Source: Pelagomonas calceolata
Taxonomy: Eukaryota > Sar > Pelagophyceae > Pelagomonadales > Pelagomonadaceae
DNA: 64,000 bases
Assembly: GCA_918797485.1 (NCBI GenBank)
Contig: CAKKNE010000003.1
Span: forward strand, 2,604,001 to 2,668,000
Direction of reading: 5' to 3'
A model generated the notes under the pieces. It ran no database searches, was not told the origin of the DNA, and was given only the letters and a program-made list of their open reading frames with translations. This document shows positions 1 to 9,336 of this stretch, one piece after another (position 1 is the first letter of the stretch; every line of letters begins with the position of its first letter). The position numbers and the translations under genes are program-made.

Positions 1-155
1 CTTTGCTGTTCAGCGGCTTCATCATCTTCGACACGTGGCAGATCACGGAGCGGCTCGGGTACGACGACCACATCCTCGCGTCGATAACTCTGTATCTCGA
101 CATCCTCAACCTGTTCCTGTTCATCCTCCGCCTGCTGTCGCGGGACCGGAACTGA
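1..155 (+). CDS. BI-1/TMBIM family membrane protein, C-terminal end (partial)
   Basis: The frame opening at base 3 reads to a TGA at 153-155 and gives about 50 residues. They include SGFIIFDTWQI, then YDDHILASITLYLDILNLFLFILRLL. This matches the last two transmembrane helices of the Bax-inhibitor-1 / LFG / YccA family, whose hallmark near the C terminus is a YLDI.NLF.FILRLL stretch followed by a short polar tail. The family are multi-pass ER, Golgi or mitochondrial membrane proteins that leak calcium and modulate cell death. The rest of the gene lies upstream of the window. It converges on the carbonic-anhydrase-like gene with a 59-bp gap. Confidence 0.75.
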   Translation, partial: LLFSGFIIFDTWQITERLGYDDHILASITLYLDILNLFLFILRLLSRDRN

Positions 156-214
156 GAAACCCCCCTGATGTAAAGACTCTATAATCCTAATTATTTACAC
201 GATAACGACTCTGG

Positions 215-880
215 TCAAGGAGCGCCGGCCGGGGGGTCGTACTCGCCATGCGCATTATCTGCTTCAACGCGCTTCGCCTCAGCCTTGGCGACGATGGCCG
301 CCGCGGCCTCCTCCGGCAAAGGAGCAATCAGCTGAGCGGGGTTGCCCGCCCACCGGCCGCCCGATGTGATGAGAGCGCCGGCAGGCACGACGGTGCCCGG
401 TTCGAGGATCACAGTGTTCTGGACGACGGCGCCTTGATCGATAATACACCCTTCTCCGATATCGACCGTGTGCTCGACCACACACGATTTCAAGCAAGAA
501 CCGGCCCCAACAGAAGTGTAGTCTCCCACAGATACCGAGGCGGGGAAGCCAGAGTCAAGGGACGCGACCGTCTCGATGACGACGCGGTCCTGGACGTTCA
601 CTACGGAACCAATGGACACGTCGGCGTGGTCCCCCCGCACAACGGCGCCGTACCAAACACTGGCTTCATCTCTCAGCTCGACGCGGCCGACGACGGTCGC
701 GTTGGGGGCCACAAACGCATCGTTCGCGGCTACCGGTCTTCTGTCCCCATATTTCATCATAGGGCGGTGGCGCGAGACGGCGCTGCTGCTGAGGCGCCGC
801 CGCGCCGCTGCCGGCGGGCGCGCGACGAGGCGCCGCGCCGCCGCGGGCACCGCGGTCGCTAGCATGCTTTGCTGCAACAC
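215..880 (-). CDS. Gamma-carbonic-anhydrase-like protein, mitochondrial (left-handed beta-helix)
   Basis: The 221-residue protein starts with an Arg/Ala/Ser-rich mitochondrial-type presequence (about residues 1-38). It is followed by hexapeptide repeats of a left-handed beta-helix (about 55-180), with VWYGAVVRGD and NVQDRVVIE landmarks of the gamma-CA family. In plants and algae such proteins form the matrix domain of respiratory complex I. The VGH segment that supplies zinc-binding histidines in active gamma-CAs reads SVGAGSCLKS here, so at least one ligand is missing. That makes it a gamma-CA-like (GCAL) structural subunit rather than an obvious enzyme. The ATG at 880 is the only one giving a presequence. 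Confidence 0.82.
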   Translation of the reverse strand: MLQQSMLATAVPAAARRLVARPPAAARRRLSSSAVSRHRPMMKYGDRRPVAANDAFVAPNATVVGRVELRDEASVWYGAVVRGDHADVSIGSVVNVQDRVVIETVASLDSGFPASVSVGDYTSVGAGSCLKSCVVEHTVDIGEGCIIDQGAVVQNTVILEPGTVVPAGALITSGGRWAGNPAQLIAPLPEEAAAAIVAKAEAKRVEADNAHGEYDPPAGAP

Positions 881-1329
881 GGCTCGGCGGTTTTTCCACC
901 GGAAACGATTGGTGGCGCTACAGCGGAATATGTAGTATCACTGCCGCGTGTCAAAACGATGTCGGCGGCTGCGTATTGTTCCCGTTTTGGCTCAGGACGA
1001 AATCTGAGGCGAGGAGTCGAAATACCCGCACGTTTTTGAAAACGCGATCAATCGACAACATAAGTGCGAAGAGCTGTCCGTAGACCCCTTCTCTTGGTGC
1101 CTTTGCGGCCTCGCTTGCCAAGGGTGGAGGCTTGGGCAAGGCCAAAGCGCAAAAGCGACGCTCCAAACTACGCGCATAACTCACGCGCTGCACAGGAAGT
1201 TGCAAATAAATAGCTGCCGCGACGACGACGCACGAATCTTGCATCGCTTTCTGCACCGGCGCTAGCAGACCAGCCTAGCGAGAGCACCCACTGCACAGCC
1301 GCGAGCCGCGCGGGCGCGCGACCAAACCA
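881..1329. other. Divergent intergenic region without the recurrent palindrome
   Basis: 449 bp lie between the gamma-CA-like start and the SRP14 start. I see no convincing coding frame. The stretch should hold both promoters. It contains GCTAG and CCTAGCG near 1260-1280, but no good copy of the 22-25 bp palindrome found at other divergent promoters. Confidence 0.5.
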
Positions 1330-1671
1330 ATGGTCCAGCTCGACGAGGCGAGGTTCTTGAGCGAGCTCACGAAGCTCTTCCAGGCGACGCGCGACGCCGG
1401 CTCGCTCACGATCACGCACAAGCGGCTCCAGCAGAGGCCAAAGCGCGGCCAGGGCGGTGACGACGCGACCGTCGAGACGGCGCCGGCGCGCTTCGGCGTT
1501 TTAGTAAGGGCGAAGACGGAGAAGAAGAAGCTTTCTACTGTTGTGAACGGCGCCGACCTCGTCAAGTTTCAGGCCCAACTCGCGGCTGTGGTAAGGGCGA
1601 ACGCGTCGGCCCTGAAGAAGAAGGAGCGCGCGAAGAAGAAGCAGAAGAGGTCGGATAATAAAACTAGTTAG
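1330..1671 (+). CDS. SRP14: Signal recognition particle 14 kDa protein
   Basis: The 113-residue protein opens MVQLDEARFLSELTKLFQ and contains ITHKR, LVRAKTEKKKLSTVV and FQAQLAAVVRANASALKKK, then a lysine-rich tail. These are the landmarks of SRP14, which pairs with SRP9 on the Alu domain of SRP RNA to slow elongation during ER targeting. Length and the basic C terminus fit the family. The stop codon overlaps the end of the opposite-strand P5C reductase gene by 4 nt, so the two mRNAs must overlap in their 3' UTRs. Confidence 0.9.
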   Translation: MVQLDEARFLSELTKLFQATRDAGSLTITHKRLQQRPKRGQGGDDATVETAPARFGVLVRAKTEKKKLSTVVNGADLVKFQAQLAAVVRANASALKKKERAKKKQKRSDNKTS

Positions 1672-2618
1672 TTACCGTTCATGTCCGGGAATTCTGTGGT
1701 CGGCTTGGGGCCCGCCGAGCGCCCCGGCCCGACGTTCGAGTCGAGCCCGCCCATCTCCAAGCTTCGCCGATAGCAGGCCCAGATCGCGTCCTGGACAACT
1801 GTTCTGAAGTTTCCTTTCTCAAGTTCATAAATAGCGGAGGCAGTAGTACCAGCAGGAGAAGTGACGGAGTTCTTGAGGACCGCCGGGTGCTCGCCGGACT
1901 CCATCGCGTACTTGACGGAGCCGAGGATGGTCTGATGCACCAAAGTTGTTGCGACTTCGCGCGAGAAGCCTTCTTGGACGCCCGCGTCGACCATCGCTTC
2001 GATCAGTAAAAATATATATGCCGGACCGGAGCCGGAGATGCTCGTGGACATGTCCACATAGCTTTCTTCCTCGACGTAGATCTCCTTGCCCAACGCGCCG
2101 AGCGCGCCCTTGCACCGCTCTATATCGGCGTCTGTGAACAGCTCTTTGTGTTCGCCCGCGGTCCACACCGTCACGCCACAGCCTATTTGTCCTGGGGTAT
2201 TGGGCATGGCCCTAGCGACTTTCTGCAATCCTAAACCCGCTCTAAATCGCTCCGTCGGCACGCCCGCCAAGATGCTGAGTAATACGGGCGGCGTTTTTTG
2301 ATTTTGCACGACAGGCCTCAAGTCCGCAAACACAGCGTCGCAGTTCTGGGGCTTCGTGCACAGCACGACGACGTCCGCTCCATCGACACACTCGTCGAGA
2401 GATTCCGCCCGCGTTAAGGAAGGGTACTTTTCCGCCACCCTTTTAGCGACGGCGCACGACACGTCGTAGAAACTTACCGATGGCGTCTCATTTTCGATCG
2501 TGGTTTCCTGCAGCGGCGCGAGCATCGCCTCGGCCATTTTACCGGCGCCGACGAAGGCGAACTTGGAGAAGCGGCGGCCGCGCGTCGCCGCGCTGACGAC
2601 GCGGCGGGCGGCGAGCAT
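1668..2618 (-). CDS. PYCR: Pyrroline-5-carboxylate reductase
   Basis: The 316-residue enzyme catalyses the last step of proline synthesis, NAD(P)H-dependent reduction of 1-pyrroline-5-carboxylate. The dinucleotide-binding motif FVGAGKMAEAM lies at about residues 22-32. The dimerisation domain carries SGSGPAYIFLLIEAMVDAG and the signature TSPAGTTASAIYELE near the C terminus. The Arg-rich N terminus (MLAARRVVSAATRGRRFSK) could be a weak mitochondrial presequence. Length is slightly above the usual 270-300 because of a C-terminal extension. It converges on SRP14 with a 4-nt overlap and diverges from the HAD hydrolase. Confidence 0.92.
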   Translation of the reverse strand: MLAARRVVSAATRGRRFSKFAFVGAGKMAEAMLAPLQETTIENETPSVSFYDVSCAVAKRVAEKYPSLTRAESLDECVDGADVVVLCTKPQNCDAVFADLRPVVQNQKTPPVLLSILAGVPTERFRAGLGLQKVARAMPNTPGQIGCGVTVWTAGEHKELFTDADIERCKGALGALGKEIYVEEESYVDMSTSISGSGPAYIFLLIEAMVDAGVQEGFSREVATTLVHQTILGSVKYAMESGEHPAVLKNSVTSPAGTTASAIYELEKGNFRTVVQDAIWACYRRSLEMGGLDSNVGPGRSAGPKPTTEFPDMNGN

Positions 2619-2973
2619 GGCTGCGCACCGCTTGTCGACGCAGTAGTGACCGGGACGGCGTCGCGTCGATGGCGTAACGGACGCTCACTAACCCTGCGAG
2701 TGCGCTGCTACAGCGCAGCTCGATCTATTGCTGCTGCTGTGATTGCACAGTGCCGAGGGCCCGCAATCGATGCGTTGTCCTCTCCGATGTGTGCGAAAAT
2801 GCTGCTTGCACCAGCCAACGGAGTGCTGTCGTCGCTTGCTCGCAAGCTCAACCCGTCGAGGCTGCTCAGGCTGCACAGCTCCCGGCTGCAAGTGTTTTGC
2901 AATGAATAGTTTGCGATCAGCACGCAATCATTTGTCGAATTGAAAAGCGGAGGTAGTAGCGGCAGCACGTCGA
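2619..2973. other. Divergent promoter region, P5C reductase / HAD hydrolase
   Basis: 355 bp without a gene. It contains a TGCAAGTG plus TTTGCAAT stretch around 2886-2904 and CTGCTGCTG-rich sequence near 2730, but no good copy of the recurrent palindrome. Confidence 0.5.
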
Positions 2974-3957
2974 ATGAGCCTCACGACTCTGCTTTATGCA
3001 AGCATTGCGAGTGCGGTCCGCAGCTTTGTGCCAAGACAGGCTGCAGCAGCAGCATCAGTGCCGCGCCGAGCAACCGCTGTCATCGACGGCTTGCAAGAGC
3101 TGCCGCTCGACCGCTACGACGCCATCATCCTCGACCAGTACGGCGTCCTGCACAACGGCGAGGCGTTGCTCGACGGCGTCGCCGCCGCGCTCGAGAGGGT
3201 GCACGCGGGCGGCGCGCGGAAGCTAGTCGTGCTGTCGAACACGTCGAAGCGACGAGCGCCCCTCATCGCGGAGCTGCCCGGTCGCGGCTTCCGGAGCGAG
3301 TGGCTCCATGACGCCATTTGTAGCGGCGAGTGCTGCTGGGAGGCGTTGCGCGAGAGTAGCTATGCGAGCGCCGTGGTGCTGGGCTGGAGCGACCGGGACT
3401 CGTCAGAATACCTTGCGGGCACGGGTGTCGCGCTCGCGGACGCCGCGCCGGATGTTATCGTGGGTTATGGGCCGGACACGATCGATATGGCCGATCGCAC
3501 GTTGACGGACTTCCGGATAACCGGCGACCTCGAGCCCTATCGCGCCTTATTAGAGGACGCCGCCGCGCGGTCCGTGCCAATGCTCTGCGCGAACCCCGAT
3601 CAAAAAACTATAGATGTCGACGGCGTGACGCCGCTGTATATGCCGGGCACGATGGCGGACGCCTACCGGGCCATGGGCGGCGAGGTCGTGCTGTACGGCA
3701 AGCCCGGTGTGTCCCACTTTGCCGCGGCATTGCGCGCCGCGGGCGTCGACGACGCGGGAAGGGCGCTGATGGTCGGCGACTCGCTGCGCCACGACGTCCT
3801 CGGCGCCGCCGCCGCGGGGCTGGACTCGCTCTTCGTCGTCGACAGCGGCGTCCACTCATCCGACCTGGCCGAGGTGAGCGAGGCGAGCGTATCGCGTCTC
3901 GCCGCCGCCGAGGGCGTCCCTGTGCCGACGTTTGTAATGCGTAAGTTTCGATGGTAA
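2974..3957 (+). CDS. HAD-superfamily class IIA hydrolase (NagD / nitrophenylphosphatase-like)
   Basis: The 327-residue protein has an N-terminal presequence-like stretch (MSLTTLLYASIASAVRSF). HAD motifs follow: motif I LDQYGVLHNG (Asp at about 54), motif II VVLSNTSKR, and motif IV MVGDSLRHDVLGAA near residue 265, with a C2-type cap between. The DQYG form of motif I and the PTFV..FRW C terminus fit the subgroup of HAD-IIA hydrolases found in bacteria, plants and algae. Substrate is unknown. A GTAAGT near the end looks like a splice donor, but the reading frame already ends like the family, so I treat the gene as single-exon. Confidence 0.8.
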   Translation: MSLTTLLYASIASAVRSFVPRQAAAAASVPRRATAVIDGLQELPLDRYDAIILDQYGVLHNGEALLDGVAAALERVHAGGARKLVVLSNTSKRRAPLIAELPGRGFRSEWLHDAICSGECCWEALRESSYASAVVLGWSDRDSSEYLAGTGVALADAAPDVIVGYGPDTIDMADRTLTDFRITGDLEPYRALLEDAAARSVPMLCANPDQKTIDVDGVTPLYMPGTMADAYRAMGGEVVLYGKPGVSHFAAALRAAGVDDAGRALMVGDSLRHDVLGAAAAGLDSLFVVDSGVHSSDLAEVSEASVSRLAAAEGVPVPTFVMRKFRW

Positions 3958-4232
3958 ATATCGCACCGCGGTACCGTGGACACGTTAGCAGCGCGCAGCT
4001 CGGCGTGCAGGTCGCATACATACAGGAGACCTGGGACCCGTGCTCTGGGTCGACACCTCCCCGGACGACTCGCGCGATTGGTGCTCGGTGCGCCGAAAAG
4101 CGCGCGGGCTCACAGCCCGCACTCAAAAATCGAGCTCGCGGAGCGCACGCGCTTTCTCATGCCCTTGGGCCCGACGGGCAGCCTCGGCATGGCTCCGTGA
4201 ACACCATCGATACTAAAAAGTGACGCCTAAGC
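3958..4232. other. Intergenic region with a GC hairpin
   Basis: 275 bp separate two co-directional genes. A perfect inverted repeat, GCGGGCT / AGCCCGC with a 3-nt loop, lies at 4104-4120, about 110 bp before the next start codon. It could be the 3' end of the HAD transcript or part of the next promoter. No palindrome copy and no coding frame of note. Confidence 0.4.
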
Positions 4233-6317
4233 ATGCGCCGGCCCGCGGTCGCCGTCGCGTGGGCCGCGCACCTAAGCATGGGCCAGCAGCAGCCCTCACC
4301 CGTCGTCGTCTTCAAGAAAGCAAGGACGGGAAGCACGTGGCTCGCCGACATGTTAGAGAAAGACGACCGCGTGGCCTTCTTCCGCCACGAGGCCCAAGGC
4401 TGCTTCAGTGATGACGCCGACCGCACGCGCAAAGCTTTTGAAGTGATGGTCCGCCGGCCCACGTGTAGCACCCAAATGTGCCCCAACGGCCAAAAGGACG
4501 CCTGGTTAACCGCGCCGACGACCACAGATTGCTTCGACGATAAGCTAGTAGGTTTCGACGTGAACCCGAGCCACACGCCGTTCCTGTCCTGGGAGCGCGA
4601 TTGGCCCCAACTCCTAAAAGCGCCGGTGAAGACCGTGGTGTACATGAGGACGAACCTCATCAAGCACGCTATTTCATCGATTCATGCGGACGTGTTGGTG
4701 GAAGCTTGCGATACGCACAAGGTCCTGAGTCAAAAAGCCAAGGACTGCGTGGAAAGTAATACTGAAGTGTTGTCGAAGAAGATTTCTGTGGATGCTCTAT
4801 CACTGTCCAAGAGCGCGCGGAAGCTGGGCAAGTATTGGTATGATTTATTACGGAACACGACAACAGCGTCCGGTGGAAAGGTTTTCGTCTTGTACTACGA
4901 AGCGTTGCAGCGCGACGCTTCTACAGAGCTAGGGCGGTTATTCGACTACGTCGGCGTGTCCGGTTCATCAGTACCCGAAAGCTCTTCCGTGAAAATAACA
5001 CCTGATGACCTCAGGGAGACCTTAGCTGACTTCGAACACGTACGAAAAGACTTATCGAATCTAGATCCTGCGTTACTCCCTCAATTGGAGGACACTTCAT
5101 TTAAAGTCTTTCGGACGTTGCGACTGCCGGAGAACAAAACTCAATCGATTGAGAGGTACGAAGTACAACTCAAAAAGGCGAATTTTATTGTAATAACGAC
5201 GCAGCGCAGTGGAAGTGGCTGGCTGTTAAACGAACTCCAGAAACCGTCCTGCATCGAGTGCGGCCGCGAGCTCTTCGACCGGAGCGGGTTTTTATGGTCT
5301 TCAGACACGATGAAGGCTGCGGTCGACGGCTTTCTCAGGATGACGCCCGGCGGTCAGAATGCCTTTGACATAGAAGTAGGCGACAAGTTCAACTTCGTGG
5401 CCAAAAAGTGGCGCGCGCAGCGGTCGGACAAATCTCGATCTTACGGCTTCAAGTGGATGCTCAACCAACCTTCGAGTGATCTCTTTTACGAGGCCTTCGA
5501 GGACTGGCTCCTACCTCTGTTGAAAGAAAGGCGAGGAAAACTTGTTTTCCTCGTGAGGCAACACTTACTACGGTTGATGGTCTCCAAGGAGGCGAACCAG
5601 ATCGATAGCGAGAGGTTTGAACAACATGTTGCTCATGCCTTCTCGCAAAACGATGCTCAACAGCACGCGGCGCCGGTCGAACTGCCCGTCGGCCACAAGT
5701 TGTTAAGGCACTTGGACCTCGAACTCTCGAAGATCGCGCACATGGAGAAGCTGGCGAAGCTGGCGTCGGACGCGGGCGTGCGCGTGCGGACCGTGTCCTA
5801 CGAGGACCTGGATGCGGATCACGCGCAGTTTGGGGGTTTGCGGAGCTGGCTCGTCGACGGGGATGCATGTGCTGCTTCCTTTAGCGAGAGACCGGACACG
5901 ATTTTTAAAATACACGGCGATGCGCACTGGCAGAAGTACATTTCGAACTGGAATGAGGTCTCAAAAAGTTTGGTAGGGACGCGCTACGCCGTTTATTTGG
6001 ACGAGGCCTACGTTCCTAGGGGCGGCGACGCGTGGGAGAAGTTGAGAGATGCGCCGGCGCCGAAACGTGTCAAAAAGGTGCATGATACCTATCAGCCCCA
6101 TACGCATGCGGAAAAGCCTGCGCGTTTGTATCCAAGAGATGTGCCCGGATGCGTGACCGCGGGAAAAGATCATCATTGTAGGATGAAGACCTACGGGAAC
6201 CGCACGGTGCCCCTGTTCACGTCTTCTCCTACTTCTTCGCCTGTCGTCGCGCCTGTGGTCGCGCCCCGCCATCAGACGTCGTGGCTCGGGGGCTGGCTCC
6301 GCTGGCTCGGCTGGTGA
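4233..6317 (+). CDS. Protein with two sulfotransferase-like P-loop domains
   Basis: The 694-residue frame carries two tandem sulfotransferase-like domains. The first has VVVFKKARTGSTWLADML (about residues 26-43) and the second FIVITTQRSGSGWLLNEL (about 316-333). RSGSxW is the PAPS 5'-phosphosulfate loop of carbohydrate sulfotransferases. A Pro/Ser/Thr-rich linker ends the frame at residue 694. The TGA lies inside a donor-like G|GTGAGC. Splicing 6314-6380 (67 bp, ending CGCGCAG) would join it in phase to the glycosyltransferase gene downstream. Whether this is one bifunctional gene or two is unresolved. N-terminal topology is unclear. Confidence 0.7.
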   Translation: MRRPAVAVAWAAHLSMGQQQPSPVVVFKKARTGSTWLADMLEKDDRVAFFRHEAQGCFSDDADRTRKAFEVMVRRPTCSTQMCPNGQKDAWLTAPTTTDCFDDKLVGFDVNPSHTPFLSWERDWPQLLKAPVKTVVYMRTNLIKHAISSIHADVLVEACDTHKVLSQKAKDCVESNTEVLSKKISVDALSLSKSARKLGKYWYDLLRNTTTASGGKVFVLYYEALQRDASTELGRLFDYVGVSGSSVPESSSVKITPDDLRETLADFEHVRKDLSNLDPALLPQLEDTSFKVFRTLRLPENKTQSIERYEVQLKKANFIVITTQRSGSGWLLNELQKPSCIECGRELFDRSGFLWSSDTMKAAVDGFLRMTPGGQNAFDIEVGDKFNFVAKKWRAQRSDKSRSYGFKWMLNQPSSDLFYEAFEDWLLPLLKERRGKLVFLVRQHLLRLMVSKEANQIDSERFEQHVAHAFSQNDAQQHAAPVELPVGHKLLRHLDLELSKIAHMEKLAKLASDAGVRVRTVSYEDLDADHAQFGGLRSWLVDGDACAASFSERPDTIFKIHGDAHWQKYISNWNEVSKSLVGTRYAVYLDEAYVPRGGDAWEKLRDAPAPKRVKKVHDTYQPHTHAEKPARLYPRDVPGCVTAGKDHHCRMKTYGNRTVPLFTSSPTSSPVVAPVVAPRHQTSWLGGWLRWLGW

Positions 6318-6501
6318 GCGCGTCGGCGTCGGGACCCGTTCGCGCCGGCGGCGGGATCTGTGTTACGCTTCTCCGCGCAGGAGAGACACCGCCGTCTCCG
6401 CGCCCCGCGACGCCGCCGTCGACGCCTACGTCCGGAGCTGGGCCGCGGGCGGCACGTCACGGCGGTGCGGCGACGTTGGCGCGCACGGCGACTGTAGCTG
6501 G

Positions 6502-7710
6502 ATGAGCGGCTTCGGCCCTATTGATGTGGCTTGTACGATTCATGTAGATAGAGTCGGCTTGCTGGACGACGAGCGGGGCCCGGCACTGACCCTCAAGTTC
6601 CACGACGGCGAGGAGCTCTCCATTTCAACGGAGAACGCCCATAACATCGACCGCTTCATAACGAGGCCGGCTCTCTGCGAGTACGTGCCCAAACACCGAC
6701 CAGTACAAGCCACGGACGTCGGCTTGGTCATGGTCTCCAATAGCCCTTCCTACTTATTGAGACTGTGGCCGCCCTTCCTCAACAAGCTCCTCTACGCGAC
6801 GGACGCGGGCCTGCGCACGTTCCTGTGGCTCGGCGAGCTGCCGGAAGGCCTCGAGAAGCCGTCATCGCAAGCTTGTTTTGAGAGTATGCAGGTCACGCAG
6901 CACCACCGTCGATTACGAAGTTTCTACGACTCGCGGCTCGGCGTCGCTCCCAGAGGGTTCGACAAGATGGACGAAATGGCCTCGAACCACTACGTCAAAA
7001 TGCCCGCGGTCCTGGCGGCCTTGGCGGCGCCTAGTATAGAAGGAGTGTACTACGTCGACCTCGACGCCGTGACGCGCTACCCCTGGACCGTCGACCCGCT
7101 CTTCGCTTCGGAACACACAAATAGATATTCCGACGTCAGCTTCAAGTACGGCTTTAAGGAGGGCGCCGACAACTCCGGCACACTACGGTGGAAGGTCCAC
7201 GGGAGCCGCTTCTACGCTCGTAATTCAATCAAAGGTAGAGCCTTCTTCGCGAACTGGTTTTCCAATAGATGTACGTTCAAGGACCAGTATTCTTTGTGGC
7301 ACACTATACTCGACTTCGCGGCGTCCGAGGGCTGCGTCGACTACGCGGGGGAGATCTATTCAAAGTTCCGCTACTCCGACGCGAAGCACCTCAAGCAGGA
7401 CAAGGCTCGCAAGGAGTTCCCCATGCTCGTGCTCGATTGCGCGCGCATCGATGAACACTGCCCGCGCTTCCCCTTCGCGAACGTCGGCGGGGACAGCTGT
7501 GACGTGAACTTGCCGCGCCTCGTGGACCAGGTGTTCCACCACACGATCCCGCAGGAGGGGCACGGGACCTTCGAGGTGCCTCTCTCGAGTTCGACGTTGA
7601 TCGTGGAGAACGCCTGCATCTCCACGGTCAACGCGACGCGCTGCGAGCACACCGATGATTTACGGGCCTACGTCGAGCGGCTGGGCATCCCCGCCCAGTG
7701 GAATTCATAG
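6502..7710 (+). CDS. Nucleotide-diphospho-sugar transferase-like protein
   Basis: The 402 residues from ATG 6502 contain YYVDLDAVTRYPW, a DxD-type metal/sugar-nucleotide motif after a hydrophobic strand. Downstream Trp/His-rich segments (LRWKVHGSRFYARN, FFANWF, DQYSLWH) recall GT34/GT77-like transferases, where a DQ..L..H block binds the acceptor. The frame is open upstream of 6502 at least to the acceptor at 6380/6381 and fits in phase with the preceding sulfotransferase gene, so 6502 may be an internal Met. Together they suggest building and sulfating a secreted glycan (inference). It converges on the transporter with a 50-bp gap. Confidence 0.6.
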   Translation: MSGFGPIDVACTIHVDRVGLLDDERGPALTLKFHDGEELSISTENAHNIDRFITRPALCEYVPKHRPVQATDVGLVMVSNSPSYLLRLWPPFLNKLLYATDAGLRTFLWLGELPEGLEKPSSQACFESMQVTQHHRRLRSFYDSRLGVAPRGFDKMDEMASNHYVKMPAVLAALAAPSIEGVYYVDLDAVTRYPWTVDPLFASEHTNRYSDVSFKYGFKEGADNSGTLRWKVHGSRFYARNSIKGRAFFANWFSNRCTFKDQYSLWHTILDFAASEGCVDYAGEIYSKFRYSDAKHLKQDKARKEFPMLVLDCARIDEHCPRFPFANVGGDSCDVNLPRLVDQVFHHTIPQEGHGTFEVPLSSSTLIVENACISTVNATRCEHTDDLRAYVERLGIPAQWNS

Positions 7711-7760
7711 CAAGTAACCTTAGTGTCTGTCTAAATATAGAATCGAAAAACAGAGGCTAC

Positions 7761-8948
7761 TTAATACACACGGTTCAACACGGACGAGATGAGCGCCGTC
7801 ATCGTCGGGATCGACGCGGCGTACTGGAACACGAACAGGAAGGACAGCTCGCTCGCCTGCTGCGAGAGACCGAATTTATGGAGGAGTACGATCATGATCT
7901 GCGCCGTCGGCATGCCCGACGAGATGAGCAGCACGGCACGACCGAGGCGCGCCTGGGGTATTGGTATCGTCGCCGTCGCGAGCGCCTCGAGGGCGCCGAC
8001 AATCGCGGGAACGACCAGCAACCGTACGACCACAAAACCGGAGATGATGCCGCGGACCGCATATACCGCGCCCCATACCGAGCGCTTCGCGGGCGGTGGC
8101 GGCGGCGCCTCGGCGTCTCTCGCGCTCTTATCTGGCGCGGCCAGAGCGTTCAAATCAACGTTCGCGAGCGACGCGCCGACGAGGAGGACGGCGACGCACA
8201 CCGTTGGACTCGCGAGTAATTCGACAGTCCCGCCTATAATCCTAAGCGGTGACCGCCCTCCCACGGAGAAGAGGCCGCGCCGTAACGGTGCGATCAGACC
8301 AATTGCCGTGCCCACAGCTAACGCAGCATTGATGGGCTCGCGGACGCAACTCCCAACGGCTTCGGCGGGCTTCGGCGCCGGCGAGCCGCTCTCGGCCGCC
8401 TCGATCGTGCGCAGTCGATGCGCGCCGTACGTAAAGAAAATAGCCGTCCACGCGAAGGAGCCGACGAAGACGATCGCCGACCCGGTGCGGGCACATGTAG
8501 CGATGTCGTCGTAGTCCGCCCTGACGTCTCTTCGTTCGCATATAGACACAACTGCCACCAAGGGGATAGCCACAATGTTCGGAAACGCGGCGGCCAAGGA
8601 AGCCACTTGCCACAGCGACGACCGGCGCTGCGGTGCGGGTATAAACAGCATTCCCCACAGTTGCATCGACAGTAATCCTACGCCGATCGTGACCAGGCTG
8701 AACACGACAACTAACACTGTCTCCTTGAGCAGCTTTACGCTAATTGACGCGCCCGTCGTCGAGATTATCAAAGACGGTATCATGACGGCCGCGGAGAGTC
8801 GCGAAATGCGCGTGATCGCATCTTTGCTCAATATGGGCCGGTCGCGCGGGCGCTTCGCGGCCGTGGCGCCCACTGCGGCGACGATGACTAGCTTGGCAAC
8901 GACGCCGAATGCAAGGAGCAGGACCTCGCCATCGATTATTGCACTCAT
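7761..8948 (-). CDS. Auxin efflux carrier / PIN-like (PILS) family membrane transporter
   Basis: From the Met at 8948 the protein has about 395 residues with two bundles of hydrophobic helices separated by a loop (about residues 215-300, with a Pro-rich stretch). Sequence blocks ASLAAAFPNIVAIPLV and LLISSGMPTAQIMIVLL match the 'membrane transport protein' family that includes plant PIN/PILS and yeast homologues. In those the FGN..P and SS..P..A segments line the substrate site. It probably exports an organic anion at the ER or plasma membrane. The frame is open back to a Met at 9086, but that 46-residue extension is low-complexity and lies in the promoter. Confidence 0.75.
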   Translation of the reverse strand: MSAIIDGEVLLLAFGVVAKLVIVAAVGATAAKRPRDRPILSKDAITRISRLSAAVMIPSLIISTTGASISVKLLKETVLVVVFSLVTIGVGLLSMQLWGMLFIPAPQRRSSLWQVASLAAAFPNIVAIPLVAVVSICERRDVRADYDDIATCARTGSAIVFVGSFAWTAIFFTYGAHRLRTIEAAESGSPAPKPAEAVGSCVREPINAALAVGTAIGLIAPLRRGLFSVGGRSPLRIIGGTVELLASPTVCVAVLLVGASLANVDLNALAAPDKSARDAEAPPPPPAKRSVWGAVYAVRGIISGFVVVRLLVVPAIVGALEALATATIPIPQARLGRAVLLISSGMPTAQIMIVLLHKFGLSQQASELSFLFVFQYAASIPTMTALISSVLNRVY

Positions 8949-9336
8949 TTGCGTCTTGTAGTGTGCTTCTGAGATGCGGTCGCGCGGCGATGGCGTATGT
9001 TGTGGTGCTTGGTTAGACTGGGCAGTGCTCCAATGGCAAGGGCTGCTGCTGCTGCAATCGTTTGCAAGTTCAGGCACCGCGTGCAAGATCAGGCACCTGT
9101 ACTACTGCAGCAACGGGGCAGCGTCTTGTGCGGCACCGCGCCGCCACTGCGAGGTATGCCTGCACCTGCGCACTGAACAAATCGAACGCTTCGAGAAGGT
9201 AGCCATCTATCTCCTCCGCGCGGCGCATCCAGTCCCGTCGGATGTTTGCTGCCTCGGACCCTGTGCGTTGCAATACGTGCGGGTTCGCCCGTTCCAACAG
9301 CTGCGAAGCTGGACAAAAGGCTGCCCACCGGGACCG
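8949..9336. promoter_or_regulatory. Divergent promoter region with a tandem 16-bp repeat
   Basis: 388 bp lie between the transporter and the IQ-motif protein. It holds two near-identical 16-bp units, TGCAAG(T/A)TCAGGCACC, at 9063-9078 and 9082-9097. A similar TGCAAGTTTAGGCGT occurs upstream of the MATE gene at 45406-45420. Neither region has the recurrent palindrome, so this may be an alternative promoter element. Confidence 0.4.

Noticed and set aside
3940-3957. GTAAGT splice donor at the end of the HAD hydrolase
   Set aside because: The unspliced C terminus matches the family's usual PTFV..FxW ending.
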